A stretch of DNA of 64,000 nt from Camellia lanceoleosa (GCA_025200525.1 CM045770.1:81957347-82021346), one strand, 5' to 3'. Shown: positions 24,999 to 36,741, numbered from the stretch's first letter. Notes: a model not told the origin generated them from the letters alone. Translations and numbers: made by a program.

Positions 24999-25830
24999 AT
25001 GCCTTCTGTGCCCAACAGCTGGCACAATTGGTAAGAAAATATTTGTAGAAAACTACAGGAAAGCTGCCGACCAGTTGAAGTGGTCGACCAGCTACTTGCA
25101 CTGGTCGGCTGACCACCAAAAGTGGTCTGCAAGGAGACCAATTGGTCGGCAAGGGGGAGAGGTGGTCTGCACAAAGAAAGCAAGGTGGTGGCATGGCTGC
25201 CGACCACTTTTGGTGGTCCAAAGACCACCAAGACCAGTTGGCCGACCAGAAAACTGGCTGGCAGGCAGGAAAAGTGGTTTTCAGGGAGAGAAACTGGTCT
25301 ACAACCCCTATTCCACCCTCCAAGCAAGGAAAACAAGGTTTGTGCCAAAAACAAACCAAAAAGGATGCAAGACAAGAGTCCACGGGTAAAGGCACGCAGC
25401 CAGAAGCCTCGAAAACTAGTGTATGAGCGCAAAAAGTGGTCTACGAGGGAAAGGTGGTCTACAAGACCTCAGTGTCCCTCTAGACCAAGGCAACAAGGCA
25501 TGGTCCGAAAACCAAGCCAAGAGGAGAACGATAAGAGGTCCCGAGACAAGGCGCGCGGCCGAAGGCTCCGGAAACCGGCAACTAGTCTACAAGAGGGAAA
25601 AGTAGTCTACGACCACAAAAAGTGGTCTACAGACCTCTCTCTGCCTCCAGGGAAGGGAAACAAGGCATGGTCCACAAACCAAGCCAACACACAAAGAGTT
25701 CAGAGGCCCGGACGCAAGGCACGTAGCCGAAAACTCCGGAAACTCGAAACGAGCAAAAACATGTGCAATCACCGAGCGCTCAATCGATGACGTTTGAGTC
25801 TTAAGGTCGGTCAAAAATGGGGTGTTTACA

Positions 25831-26011
25831 GGTGGAAACTTCAATGATGCCGAAACCAAGTTCCAATCAGATCAAAACAAAGCTCTAGGAATGCTCTAAC
25901 ATTTTATCAAAGGCACTAGGGTGGAGAACCCAATGGATCTAGGTAAAAAAGTAGAGAGAAGGTAAGTTTTAGACAGAAAAAGAGTCAAGATCTAGGTTTT
26001 TGAAAAGTTTT

Positions 26012-26042
<31 letters not shown>

Positions 26043-26485
26043 TGAAAAAGTGAACCAAAAATTCGTCTTCACGGATTGATATACACACAGTCCCCTCGAG
26101 CGTAAGAAGTGACGCTCGAGCGTAGAATACATGCTTTTCAGAAGTTTTGCAGACAAAAGACATCGCTCGAGCGTCCACCCACTCGAGCGTAGGAAATGCC
26201 GCTCGAGCGTGGAATACACTTTTCCAGTATTTTGCTAGTTTGCAAAATTACTGAGAGTTTGCAAAGCCAGCTCGAGCACAAGAAGTGCCGCTCGAGTGGA
26301 GGAGCAAAAATCTGGGCGACAAAGGTTCGAAAATCAAGCAACCAGCCTGTTCCAAACAAGACCAATACAACCCAATAACCAAATTTAATGAAGAAAAAGA
26401 GGGAAAAGACATGAACAACCATACGAGGCTACGAAATCCGAGTCCAAAATACAAAATGGGTCAGGTCTAAACCAGAAACGCTATA
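25831..26485 (-). repeat. Tekay-like 3' LTR, second part
   Basis: Matches 33140-33793 of the 5' LTR. On the minus strand it starts at 26485 with TATAGCGTTT, where TGTAGCG might be expected; both LTRs share this form. It includes a GA run (26009-26038) and a cluster of CTCGAGCG motifs (26093-26310). Confidence 0.9.
26093..26310. repeat. CGCTCGAGCG motif cluster, 3' LTR
   Basis: About seven copies of CTCGAGC, most within the palindrome CGCTCGAGCG, are spaced by segments such as taagaagtga and taggaaatgc. The equivalent cluster in the 5' LTR is at 33375-33600. Confidence 0.8.
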
Positions 26486-26500
26486 ACCTCCCCCCTTTAA
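26486..26500 (-). other. Polypurine tract of the Tekay-like element
   Basis: The minus strand reads ttaaaggggggaggt immediately before the 3' LTR at 26485. This is the expected position and composition for the plus-strand primer of reverse transcription. Confidence 0.85.
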
Positions 26501-26719
26501 GAAATTTCGTCCCCAAAATTGTAATTCAAGTTTCAAAACCAAGTTTTAAGCCATTACCACAATGATTACAATTCAATTCTAACACCACGACTCATCTATC
26601 AGTCATTCAGTCCCATCACATTATGAATATACATTTCATATTTTCAACATATTCGATTTTTATAATAAACTCGTATTTTCCAAAACTTAAACAGCATATA
26701 CAATGTTTTCATATCTCAT

Positions 26720-28276
26720 TTACATAACAAATTTAATACATGTCCAAACATCAACAAATAAGCCTGGATACTTCTCACGGACTTCTGACTCACATTGCCA
26801 AGTTGCTTCTTCAACTCTGTGATGTTTCCATAATACCTTAACCAAGGGAATCGTCTTGCCTTGCAAGACTTGGTCCCGAGTATCCAAGACCCTCACCGGT
26901 CTCTCCTCATACGAGACATCCTCATCTACCTCTAAGTCGGTCCAATCCAATACATGCGATGGATCTGACTCATACTTCCAGAACATACTAATATGGAACA
27001 CGTCATGAACCCCGAAAAGCTATGACAGTAACGCCAAACGATAAGCTATCTCCCCGATCTACTTAAAGATCTCAAAAGGCCCAATAAATCGAGAGGACAA
27101 CTTCCCACTCTTCCCAAATCTCATCAAACCCCACCTGGGTGATATCTTCAAGAAGACATGATCTCCCATCTCAAAAGATAAAGGTTTCCTCCTACGGTCG
27201 GCGTAACTTTTCTGGCGACTCTGAGCTATAACTAATCGCTTACGTATAAGTGCCACCTTCTCCGTCGTTTCCCAAACCAACTTTGGCCCCAACAAAGGTG
27301 CATCACCCACGTCGGTCCAACACACCGGAGATCTACACGGTTGGCCATACAAGGCCTCAAATGGTGCCATGCCAATACTTGATTGGAAGTTATTGTTATA
27401 GGCAAACTCCACTAAGGGCAGGTGCCTCTCTCAAGACCCTTTGAAGTTAAGGACACTACCTCGAAGCATATCCTCAAGGATCTGAATAGTACGCTCGGGC
27501 TGCCCTTTAGTCTGAGGGTGATACGCGGTGCTAAAAGTCAATTTAGTACCCAAGGCACTCTGCAAGCTCTGCCACAACCGAACTGTAAAACGTGGATCTC
27601 TATCCGAAACAATCGTCACAAGGACCCCATGCAAATTCACTATGTCCCTGATGTAAAGGTCAGCAAGATAGTCTACTGAATCACTCACACGTATAGGTAA
27701 AAAAGGCGCCAACTTGGTCAACCAGTCAACTACCATCCAATTGGCATCACTACCCTATTGAGTCCTCGGAAGGCCCACAACAAAATCCATCATGACATGT
27801 TCCCACTTCTACTCGGCTATAGGCAAGGGTTGCAACAAACTTGTTGGCCTCTAATGCTCGGCCTTCATTTACTAACAAGTAAGGCACTTCGATATAAACA
27901 TGACTACATCCTTCTTCATACCTCTGCACCAAAAATGGCGAATGAGATCGTGATTCACCTTTGTGCCTCCCGGATACACCGCAAGGCGTGAATGGTGAAA
28001 CTCTCGGAGTTTTTCCTCTTGGCAAGACTCCGGTATGAACAAATGGTCACGATATCTCACACTTATGGCAGGATACACATTCAAGCCTCTTTCTACCTTC
28101 CCGCTAGAAATCTTCTCCCAGAAGGATTCTACCTCAAGGTCACCCCTTTGTGCTTTTATCACTCGTTTCACAAGTGTGGGTTGGGCAACTACTATAAACA
28201 ATGCTGCAAACTCAACGGACTCACCAAGATACAAGTCAAACTCACCGAGAGTACCCAACATCTCCTCGGATGGCAA
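26720..28276 (-). pseudogene. Tekay-like integrase with chromodomain, degenerate
   Basis: Integrase inserts the element DNA into the genome. The zinc-binding region is seen as EFHHSRLAVYPGGTK and ISKCLTC; the usual His before PGG is Tyr. The catalytic core follows as WMVVDWLTKLAPF (D), IVSDRDPRF (D) and GQPERTIQILEDMLR (E). Then come the conserved EFAYNNNFQSSIGMAPFEAL and the C-terminal GKLSSRFIGPFEI. The last part (26720-27001) carries RPVRVLDTRDQVLQGKTIP and VKVLWKHHRVEEATWQ, a chromodomain-type tail as in chromoviruses. Stops split it into four open segments (27872-28276, 27431-27736, 27059-27412, 26720-27001), several fitting Gln or Trp codons turned into stops. Confidence 0.9.
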
Positions 28277-28928
28277 TACAAGCTATGCTGCCAATATATT
28301 TTCTAGTCAAGGTATTGGCCACAACATTAGCCTTCCCCGGATGATAATGCAACTCAAAATCATAATCCTCTATAAACTCCATCCACCTCCTCTGCCTCAG
28401 ATTCGAGCCTTTTTGTGTAAACAAATATTTCAGACTTTTGTGATTAGAAAACACCTCGAACTTCTCACCATACAGATAATGCCTCCAAATCTTCAAGACA
28501 AAGATCATCGCTGTAAACTTTAAGTCGTGAGTAGGATAATTCCTCTCATGAGTTTTTAACTGCCGTAAGCCATAGGCTACTACCTTCCCCTTTTGCTTCA
28601 ATACACATCTTAAGCCCTCTCGTGAGGCATCACAATACACCGAATAACCCAAACCTATCTCTGGAATAATCAAAACTGGAGTTGTGGTAAGTATAACTTT
28701 AAGCTCTTGAAATGACTTCTCACAAGTCTCACCCCACACAAATTTGATCCATTTCCTCGTTAGTTTAGTCAACGGTGAGGCTAACCTAGAGAAATCTTTC
28801 ACAAACTGACGGTAATACCCGGCTAACCCTAAGAAACTATGGATCTCGAAAGCATTCTTAGGTTGTGCCCAATCTTGCACTACCTTAATCTTGGTTGAAT
28901 TTACAGTCACTCCTTCCTCGAATACCAC
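28242..28928 (-). pseudogene. Tekay-like RT thumb/connection and RNase H, degenerate
   Basis: The frame shows [19 protein letters not shown] and [19 protein letters not shown] (end of RT), then RNase H with [39 protein letters not shown] and [14 protein letters not shown]. Family members normally read HDLEL and FSDHKSLKY, so two catalytic acids (E and D) are replaced by K and N, both explained by G to A changes. It overlaps the next segment slightly in another frame. Confidence 0.88.
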
Positions 28929-28929
28929 A

Positions 28930-29535
28930 TGGCCTAAGACCTTAATTTTCCTTAGCCAGAATTTACACTTCCCAAACTTAGTATACGGCTAAAAACTCAC
29001 GAAAGATCCAGTTCATCAAGTCCATAAATATAGCTGGGGCATTGATTAGCCCAAAGGGCATCACAAGAAACTCATAATGGCCATACCGTGTACGAAATGC
29101 CGTCTTCGGAATATCCTCCTCTCTCACTCTCAACTGGTGATTACCTGATCTCAGGTCTATCTTAGAGAAGCAACAAGACCACTTCAATTGATCAAACAAA
29201 TCATCTATATGAGGCATTCGGTACTTGCTCTTAACAGTTACTCGGTTCAGCTTCCGGTAATCAATGCAAAGTCGCAACACTCCATCTTTCTTCTTAGCAA
29301 AGAGAACTAGTGCTCCCCAAGGTGAAGTACTAGGGCAAATAAAACCCTTATCTAATAACTCCTGAAGTTGAATCTTCAACTCACTCAACTTGGCAGGTGC
29401 AAATCTATATGGTGCCATGGAAATCGGGGTCATACCAGGCATTAGATTAATAGAGAACTCGATTTCTCGATGAGGTGGCAAACTAGTAAGGTCTTCTGGA
29501 AAAATATCCGGGTATTCACAAACCACTCTTGGCAA
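28930..29535 (-). pseudogene. Tekay-like reverse transcriptase, catalytic box deleted
   Basis: RT fingers/palm motifs are clear: [57 protein letters not shown] and [20 protein letters not shown]. After IFREFL the sequence jumps to [19 protein letters not shown]. Family members have a further stretch of about 40 residues here, containing the YIDD/FIDD active site, so that part is deleted. The copy cannot make active RT. Confidence 0.9.
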
Positions 29536-29733
29536 CTCGGCCTGGACTTCATCGCACTCACCACTCTAGAAATTTGCCAAAAGACAGCTAAGTTCACTCC
29601 ATCCACGCGGGTCATATACTAGTGATAAGAACCTATCCACCTAGTCCCCCAAGAAATGAAAACAATCATCGCTCAAGGTACATACAGTAACCCTCTAATG
29701 GTAGCAATCTATAACGGCCCGGTATGACAACAG

Positions 29734-30120
29734 TCAATCCATACCCAAAATAACATCGAAGCTAGACATGTCAATCAACACAAATGAAAACGGAAGTTGG
29801 CAACCGGAGACCTCTGTATCACAGCCCTGACACCCCTGCTTTAAAATCATCTCACCACTAATAGGTGACTCTATATAGATAGAAGATGCTAATCGAGCTA
29901 ACTCCAACCCTAAAACCGATGCAAATACAGACAAAATAAACGAATGGGATGCATCCGTATCAATCAACACATTAGCAACTGAATTACAAAATAAAAAAGT
30001 ACCCTTCACCACTGAAGGCACTAGTAGCAGATCTGGTGCTGTAATAGTATACACACGCTCGGTGGGTCTCTGCTCAACCTGCTCACCCCTTGGAACATAT
30101 GCCTAATACATTGATTGAGC
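29734..30120 (-). pseudogene. Tekay-like aspartic protease, degenerate
   Basis: The frame contains TFLFCNSVANVLIDTDASHSFI, in which the active-site triplet normally D-T/S-G is D-T-D. FVLIDMSSFDVILGMD follows, typical of the end of gypsy protease. The segment joins gag upstream and RT downstream, with stops between. Confidence 0.85.
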
Positions 30121-30199
30121 CGAAGAGGCTCCTTGATTGGCCCTCGAGGCCTGTGCTAACTATGCAAGCTAATGGCTCTACGTCTGCCTCAAACCAGAC

Positions 30200-31311
30200 G
30201 CACTAGACGTGCCACTCAACTGACGACAAAATATCTTCATGTGCCCCGCCTAGCCACACTGATAACAAGTGAGCGGCTACCCTCTTCCCTAACTCTGGCC
30301 TTGAGAACGAGCCAATAACGATGCTGCTCGCTGCCCTCCTCCTCTCTGTGGGCAAGTTGTAGACTTGTGGCCCAGTTGACCACACTTGTAATAAGTCATA
30401 TCTCCTTGACCATCCCTCCTAGAACCCGAACTCGGTATTGGAAAAATGGACCTCAATTGCACTCCCTAGGACGACTGGGGGTTAAAACCCTTCTGCCTCT
30501 TACTGTCCCCTTGACTGTCCTAACTCCTCTTGGATCTCTTCATTCTCTCCTCCTCTATTTGTATGATGGTCTCAAGATGGGCTACCGTCTTCACAAGGTG
30601 TCCATAATCTCTAATTATGGACCCGGCCACTGGGAACATGAGTCTGGTCCTCAATCTCTCCTCAAACTTCAAGCAACGGCACTTCTCGGTCACCACAAGC
30701 TCAGGTGCAAACCTAGATAAGCTAGTAAAGGTGGCCTCAAACTCGGCCATTAGTGTGTTCAACTGCACCAACTTAGAGAACTAGTCTCACAACTTCTCCC
30801 TAACTGTGAGAGACAAAAACTTGTCCTAGAAGTTGTTGACAAAAGCCTCCCAAGTTTCTCTAATACGCCCTCGCGCATACTTCCACTATTGACCCGCGTC
30901 TCTCTTCAGTTGGAAGGACGCCAAGGTCACTCTCAATCCCCCGTCCTCGATGTCGAGCATCTCCAACGTCTTCACCATTTGTTCCAACCACTCATCTGCC
31001 TTCAATGGCTCCTTAGGGTCATCTATAAACTCATCTGGATTCAACTGGAAGAACTCCCGCTTTAGGAAGGACGGCCCTTCCTCGGCTACTTGGGCCTGGA
31101 CTTGATTCTCAAACCTGAGAATGTACATGGATTCCCGCAATGCCCCGGCCATTTCACGGGCTAAGGCGTCCATGGCTTGCTGATCAGCTGGTTCGGCCAC
31201 ATTGGACTGACCAACTCCTTCTTCTTGTGCCAGAATGTCATTTAGTATCGATATCTCCTGCTGCCTAGGTGTACCACGCCTACCACCACGACCATGTCCA
31301 CGTCCTGACAT
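30200..31311 (-). pseudogene. Tekay-like gag, degenerate
   Basis: Gag is the structural protein of the intracellular particle. The best start is ATG at 31309-31311 (MSGRGHGRGGRRGTPRQQE), about 400 bp downstream of the primer site, with the basic Arg/Gly N-terminus usual in this lineage. Capsid-like motifs include EFFQLNPDEFIDDPKEPLKA and SKLVQLNTLMAEFEATFTSL. Two zinc-knuckle remnants lie near 30240-30400: KCGQLGHKSTTC, with the first Cys changed to Tyr, and CYQCG*AGHMKIFC with an internal stop. There are multiple stops, mostly TAG. Confidence 0.88.
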
Positions 31312-31698
31312 CCTAATGAGGGTAACAAAATAGATTAGCACATTTACAAATGTGCCAAAGCTAACTCACTTACATCCTAATGCGATGGACAATAGTAATT
31401 CACTCCACGTAAGCACGTATTCACATAAACACATATAAATTTCATCTCCGAATAATGACCGTCTCATGGTGTTGCCAGAGTTCCAGTTAGAAACAGCAAT
31501 GATGAAGTGCCTTTCTAACAAGAGTCTAAGAAACCCATGGACTCAATCAACATCCTGGAAATTGAATCCCATACCCATATAATCACATAAACATGTCATC
31601 ACATAACATTACTAGTATATAAATATCTCTGTAAAATGAGACAAACCCACTGTGATACTAACCACTTCCCATGTACCTAAAGTATTCAAACACGATAC

Positions 31699-31710
31699 GC
31701 TCTGATACCA
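31699..31710 (-). other. Primer-binding site, initiator tRNA-Met type
   Basis: The minus strand reads TGGTATCAGAGC three bases after the 5' LTR end (31714). This is the standard complement of the plant initiator methionine tRNA 3' end used to prime minus-strand synthesis. Confidence 0.93.
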
Positions 31711-31713
31711 AAT

Positions 31714-33793
31714 TGTAACGCCAAAAAAAAAAATTTATAATAATTCGACCCAACACAATATACATAAGACAAAGTAATCAAAATAATAAACTTCCATTAA
31801 CTTGAATTGTTATACAAAAGTGACACATGCGATATACATTCATAAATAGTTCATCCTAAATCTATAGCATGTGTTACAAGTGGTAAAGATGAATGAAAGT
31901 TAAACACATAATTATATGCCCTAAAGGCTTACAACTTTCCAAGTCATTGCTTGGTTACAACAAAAGAGAGTCTAACTCTATGCAATTTAAGTCCTTGGCT
32001 ATACAAATAAGTACAAAAGTGAAGCCCGTGTTGCAAACTCCTTCCAAGCTACTACCTTAGCGGAGGCATAACATCAACACCTAAAAAATGGTTTTCCCAA
32101 ATAGGGTGAGCCAAAGCCTAGTAGGAACAATCTAACACAATATATGGACCTTAACAAAAATATAAGTACAATGTGCATTTACAATGCTGGTAAGAAAACA
32201 TTTATATTCTATATCATCATAAAGTACCAAATTTCATAACTCAATCCTTTTTCCTTCTTATCAATTCAAGCTAAATCATTTCATTTCAATTCATGAGCCA
32301 ATTTCATTATCTTTCAAACAACCCATCTAAGACTACAACTTAGTGGTTCCCAAATTAACACAATCATTACATAAGCACTTCAATTTGCCATTTCACGGAA
32401 TTTTGTCCGCGGGATAGGCACCCATGTATATGCACGGTTTCTGGATTTTCACCCAGGACACACAAGCTAACTTAGTTCAATGGACTCCATCCCCTATCTC
32501 CTCTCAAACAATGGAGTGCATCATCTTTTTTCTCCCAAACAATGGAATACATCCCATTTCTTCTCCCAAACAATCCTACATATATAATGTATTTAAAACT
32601 TAGTCATATTCAATGACAATCAACAAGAGATTAGTTTCAATTTACCTAATCCTCATGCAATTTCTACAACAATCATAGCTATCTTCCACCAATAGCCCAA
32701 TACAGATATTTCTAAACAAATATTAAATCTCAAGACAGAGAGTTTATTTAGATTTTCAAAAGGTGTGCGATAATGCATATCCAACTCCACCATTAACACC
32801 AACATTCATCAAATTTCATATTTATAATACAAATTTCATTTATTTATACAAAATAAATACTTGAACCATTTTAGGTTAACTTCCCTCTTTCCTAAATACC
32901 AACCCAAATGTCAAAATCAACAATTGTGACACAATATAACCTCATTTTCAAACCCTATGACTATTTATATTACATTCACTAGAAACCCCTTTTTTGATTT
33001 TACATCCCAAACCCTAGGTTTGTCCAAAATACTTCCAAAACCCATCATTGTTACACAACAACCAATAACTAAGTTAAAATCCATAAAAAGGTGTAGAAAA
33101 TCCCTATCTCAAAGTTAGGAGACGAGCAAAGTAAGGTGAAAACTTCAATGACGCTGAAACCAAGTTCCAATCAGATCAAAACGGAGCTCTAGGAATGCTC
33201 TAACTTTTTCTCAAAGCCACTAGGGTGGAGAACCCAATGGATCAAGGTAAAAAATTAGAGAGAAGGTGAGTTTTAGAGAGAGAGGCTCAAGATCTAGGTT
33301 TTTGGAAAATTTTAGAGAGAGAGAGGAATGAAAAAGTGAACTAAAAAGTCATCTTCACAGACTGATATACACGCAGTCCGCTCGAGCACAAGAAGTGATG
33401 CTCGAGTGCCAGACACATAGTTCCGCTCGAGCGCAAGAAGTGACGCTCGAGCGCAACACTTTCATAAGTTTTGTAAACGAAAGACATCGCTCGAGCTTAA
33501 GATTGGACGCTCGAGCGTAGGAAATGCTGCTCGAGCGTAGAATACACTCTTCTAGTATTTTGCAAGTCTACAAAAATACAAAGAGTTTACAGAGCCCGCT
33601 TAAGCGGAGGAGCAAAAATTTGGGCTACAAATGTTCGAAAATCAAGCAACTAACCTATTCCAAACAAGACCAATACAGCCCAATAGCCAAATTTAAGGAA
33701 GAAGAAGAGGGAAAAGACATGAACAACTATACGAGGCTACGAAATCAGAGTCCAAAATACAAAATGGGTCGGGTCTAAACTATAAACGCTATA
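31714..33793 (-). repeat. Tekay-like 5' LTR, 2080 bp
   Basis: The complete LTR has plus-strand ends TGTAACGCC at the left and ...AACGCTATA at the right. It aligns along its length with the split 3' LTR. It contains the CTCGAGCG cluster at 33375-33600 and a short GA run. Confidence 0.92.
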
Positions 33794-34032
33794 CAAAGCT
33801 CTCTTCTATCTCCAAATCTTTGACTCTCCAGCAATACAATTGTCCCATCTATATATCTGTAACCTATATAAAAGTGTACAACCGTGGTATAAAGCTCCTG
33901 TTTGCTTGTTTTCCTAATGTTTTTCCTGCTTCCTATCCAAGTTCTACAAAAGGACAAATACACCGGTTTAGTTGAATCAATCGATTCACCTACCAAATAT
34001 GCCTCTGTTATAAAAGTGAACACTAATTGCAT
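33775..34032 (-). other. Unrecognised open frame at the Tekay-like insertion site
   Basis: A frame starting near 34030 reads without stops to the Tekay-like LTR. If the element and one CAAAG are removed in thought, it continues into 15295-15225 (…CVDDIEEPGKSEILKV…) before a stop. No family is recognised; composition is ordinary rather than low complexity. It may be a broken host or transposon exon, or chance. Confidence 0.3.
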
Positions 34033-34852
34033 TCAGTTGCTTTTTTAGGTGTCAACTTTTCTTGCACCATTTGTATCTCTCATGCTTTGTTGTTTCAACG
34101 GTTTATGTATCTTCCCATTGTCCTTCCAAGTGGTTTGAGTAATAGATTACATGGCCTCAACCGATGGCCTATCCAACTAGAATCCTCCACGCTTTCCTGC
34201 TACAAAAGCTTTCATTGTTCACATAAAGAATATGCAACATCCTTTCACCGCAATAAATCTCCATCCTCAACTCCTTCTCCTCGATGCTCACCAGTCAATT
34301 TCTGAACTTCTGGCCTTCACAAATATTGGTACAAGTAGTCCTTAGCTGATTAATGGATGGATGATGAAATTAAAAGAGAGTATGGAGGGGATTGAGAGAC
34401 TTACGGATTTAGATGGCCAGAGAATGAAGGTCATCCTGGTGGGCTCTTCGAAAAGCAAGTGATTCGTATGCATATTTGCTGATTAATGGCGAATGAACTT
34501 TGAAACTTTGAACAACAATGGAAACAACAAAGCAGATAGCAACTTAGTGTGGCAACACCGTTGTCACCAGAGATTGCAAGGGTCGATTTTCCTTTTATTT
34601 TCAGCACCATCGAGGTCTTGATTGTTGAACTCCAAGATCCATGTATTATTGACAACCAAGGGAGCAACTATTTGAGATCTTTGAAAACATTGATTCCAGA
34701 CAAAACAAAGGTTAGAGATGGAGAAAGTTAAGAGAGGAAATTTGTAATATGTGAGAGATAAGAGTGTTTAGAGAGAGAAAGTAATAGACTCTTTGGTCAT
34801 ATTTGTATACTGGCGTGGGTGGTAGGATTGGATTGCTATGGTTGTGGGTCTC
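34033..34852. other. Unassigned sequence right of the Tekay-like element
   Basis: Base composition is more balanced than the surrounding AT-rich DNA, and short open frames occur on both strands (34027-34305 plus, 34431-34667 minus). None shows a recognisable motif. It may belong to the same disrupted unit as the frame at 33775-34032. Confidence 0.35.
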
Positions 34853-35234
34853 ACCCATGTTTGATGATGATTTGGGAAGGGGGATTGATAGTGCGAGCGG
34901 CTTAGTAATCCCCCCAATAGAGGATTAACTTGGTTGGATTTTGGGTGAGATTAGGAAAATAATGTGCGGATTGAGTATATTTTATATAAAAAAATTATTT
35001 TTTTTACCAAATGAACCTATTTGTTTTAATTTTTTTAATATAGAAATAATTTATTTATTTATTTTATATAAAAATAATTTAATAATCTCATTACTAACCA
35101 TCTCTCACACTATCATCAAAATAAACATACTTTTACTTAATCCTTTCACTAACAATTTTTATATTAACAAATATCTTTACTAACTATTTTCTCACTACCA
35201 ATTTTATTCAAATTAATCCACCAAACAATCATGC
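34853..35234. mobile_element. MITE-like element
   Basis: Roughly inverted ends are seen: CCATGTTTGATGATGATTTGG at the left, and on the opposite strand of the right end GGCATGATTGTTTGGTGG. The interior matches the AT-rich block at 2697-2850. The ends also recall the MITE at 5210-5483. A target duplication was not identified. Confidence 0.5.
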
Positions 35235-35639
35235 CATTTGACATCTCAAAAGTCTTCAACTGACCTGAGTGAGATAATAGAGAGTTGTGCACAATTATGA
35301 TTTCAGATAATGGGAGAGTTGTGTTCCATTATGATCCGGATGAGTAGTTACATAATGTGGAGATGTTTATTTTTTTGATTAATGCCTTGATTTATTTTTA
35401 TATTATTATTTTTTGCTGGAAAATATTTTATTATTATTTTGTTTCATATTGTTACAATAGAATTGAATAATAGTAAAGAAAAAAAATATTATATATATAT
35501 AATAACATAGTAATAGCATTGTTAGGGATAAAAGAAAATTTGAAAAAATAAAACAGTTGTTAAAATACAAGAAAAAGTTTTAAAAAATAAATAAATTTTA
35601 TTTTAAACACTTTTTAGCCGCGTATCCTCACTTTTCAAG

Positions 35640-36200
35640 AATAGATGAATTTGACACTTGACACATATTCATATTTGACACTCAAACTCAATACGATGTA
35701 ACATAGCTTGGCCAAGCCTATATCTTATTGATTTTAAAAATTTGTGACAATTGTTTTCACCTCCATTCCAAGCTAAAGAATAAAAACAAAATAAATAAAT
35801 AAATACTTACCTTAAGTAAGAAATTATATACGATCACAATCTAATTTTCAACTTTTATTTTTTAATTTATGATAACAATTTTTCAACTCCACCTTCGAAG
35901 TATTATTATTTATTTGTTATTATTTTTCAAGTATATCACATTCTTGTTTGACACTTAAACTCAAGATGATGTAACATAGTTTGGCCAAGCCTAGATCTTA
36001 TAGATTTAAAAAATTTGTGACAACTGTTTTCACCTTCAATCCAAGCTTAAAAAAAGAAAAAGAAAAAAAAAAAAACAATTTAAGTAAGAAATTATATATG
36101 ATCAAAATCTAATTTTTAACTTTTTTTTTTATTTTTTTTTAACTTTATGATCACAATCTAATTTTTAAACTCCACCTTTGGACTGTTATTATTTATTATT
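35640..36200. repeat. Imperfect tandem duplication of about 270 bp
   Basis: The segment around 35650-35890 (tttgacactcaaactca ... gatgtaacatag ... ttggccaagcct) recurs at 35930-36190 with a spacing of about 273 bp. It is AT-rich with no coding signal. Regions 35240-35640 and 36200-36740 hold only AT-rich sequence. Confidence 0.75.
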
Positions 36201-36741
36201 ATTTTTGAACTCTTTTTGTAAATTGCTTTTGGCTATCAAACACATTTAAAAAAAGCTCACTAATCACATAAAGAAGATCTGCTTGTTGTAGGTCATTGTT
36301 CTTCAAAAATGTAGGCATGCTTTTACTTGGACCTTGAAAATTAGGTTAAGAGTTGATTTTTTTAATTTTTTTTTTGACTTATTTTGAAAAAATAGAAAGG
36401 TGATATGATCTAAAAAATTCAAAAATTCAAAGAGCTGACTTTTGACCGTATGTAAAGAAGAAACTTGGTTATAACTAAAGAAGAAAATATCATAACTAAA
36501 TGTTCACACGGTACACCCTTTTTAAAGGGGTGTATATTAGAATTTGAAAGAATTAGTGAAACATCTCTCTTCAACTTTGTGTAGTAGGAGAGGTGCAAAA
36601 TATTTTTTTTATTAGCTAAGTTTCCTCAACATTTCACAGAGAAAATTTGACTTAGAGAAATTTCACTCGACTTAGAAAAATTTCGACCATAACCCAAAGA
36701 ATTTCAACTTTCATAGAGAAATTACTCTGATTTCATAGAGA

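Larger units (their letters stand above)
16708..25830 (-). mobile_element. Nested long-LTR element (non-coding), itself interrupted
   Basis: A 9123 bp insertion in the Tekay-like LTR is flanked by GGTGG (16703-16707 and 25831-25835). On the minus strand it begins TGTAAACACCCCATTTTTGA and ends GCGATCTACA, the TG...CA form of an LTR. It contains no recognisable retrotransposon protein. Removing an inverted copy at about 19105-23668 leaves about 4.56 kb, consistent with one very long solo LTR. Length and terminal sequence suggest a long-LTR Ty3/gypsy family (possibly Ogre/Tat-like), but that is inference. Lys-Trp-Ser-rich open frames here are translations of short tandem repeats. Confidence 0.85.
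15301..33793 (-). mobile_element. Ty3/gypsy retrotransposon, Tekay/Del-like, with nested insertion
   Basis: The element is bounded by the 5 bp duplication CAAAG (15296-15300 and 33794-33798). On the minus strand the order is 5' LTR (31714-33793), primer-binding site, gag, protease, RT, RNase H, integrase with chromodomain, polypurine tract, 3' LTR (15301-16707 plus 25831-26485). The domain order, the chromodomain and the iMet-type primer site place it among chromoviruses, most like Tekay/Del. The LTRs show many visible differences, so insertion is not recent. All coding parts carry stops or lesions. Without the 9.1 kb nested insertion it would be about 9.4 kb. Confidence 0.93.

Noticed and set aside
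24746..25790. Open frames of 170-230 codons on both strands
   Set aside because: They are the inverted counterpart of the same LTR repeat region; no retrotransposon or host protein motif is present.
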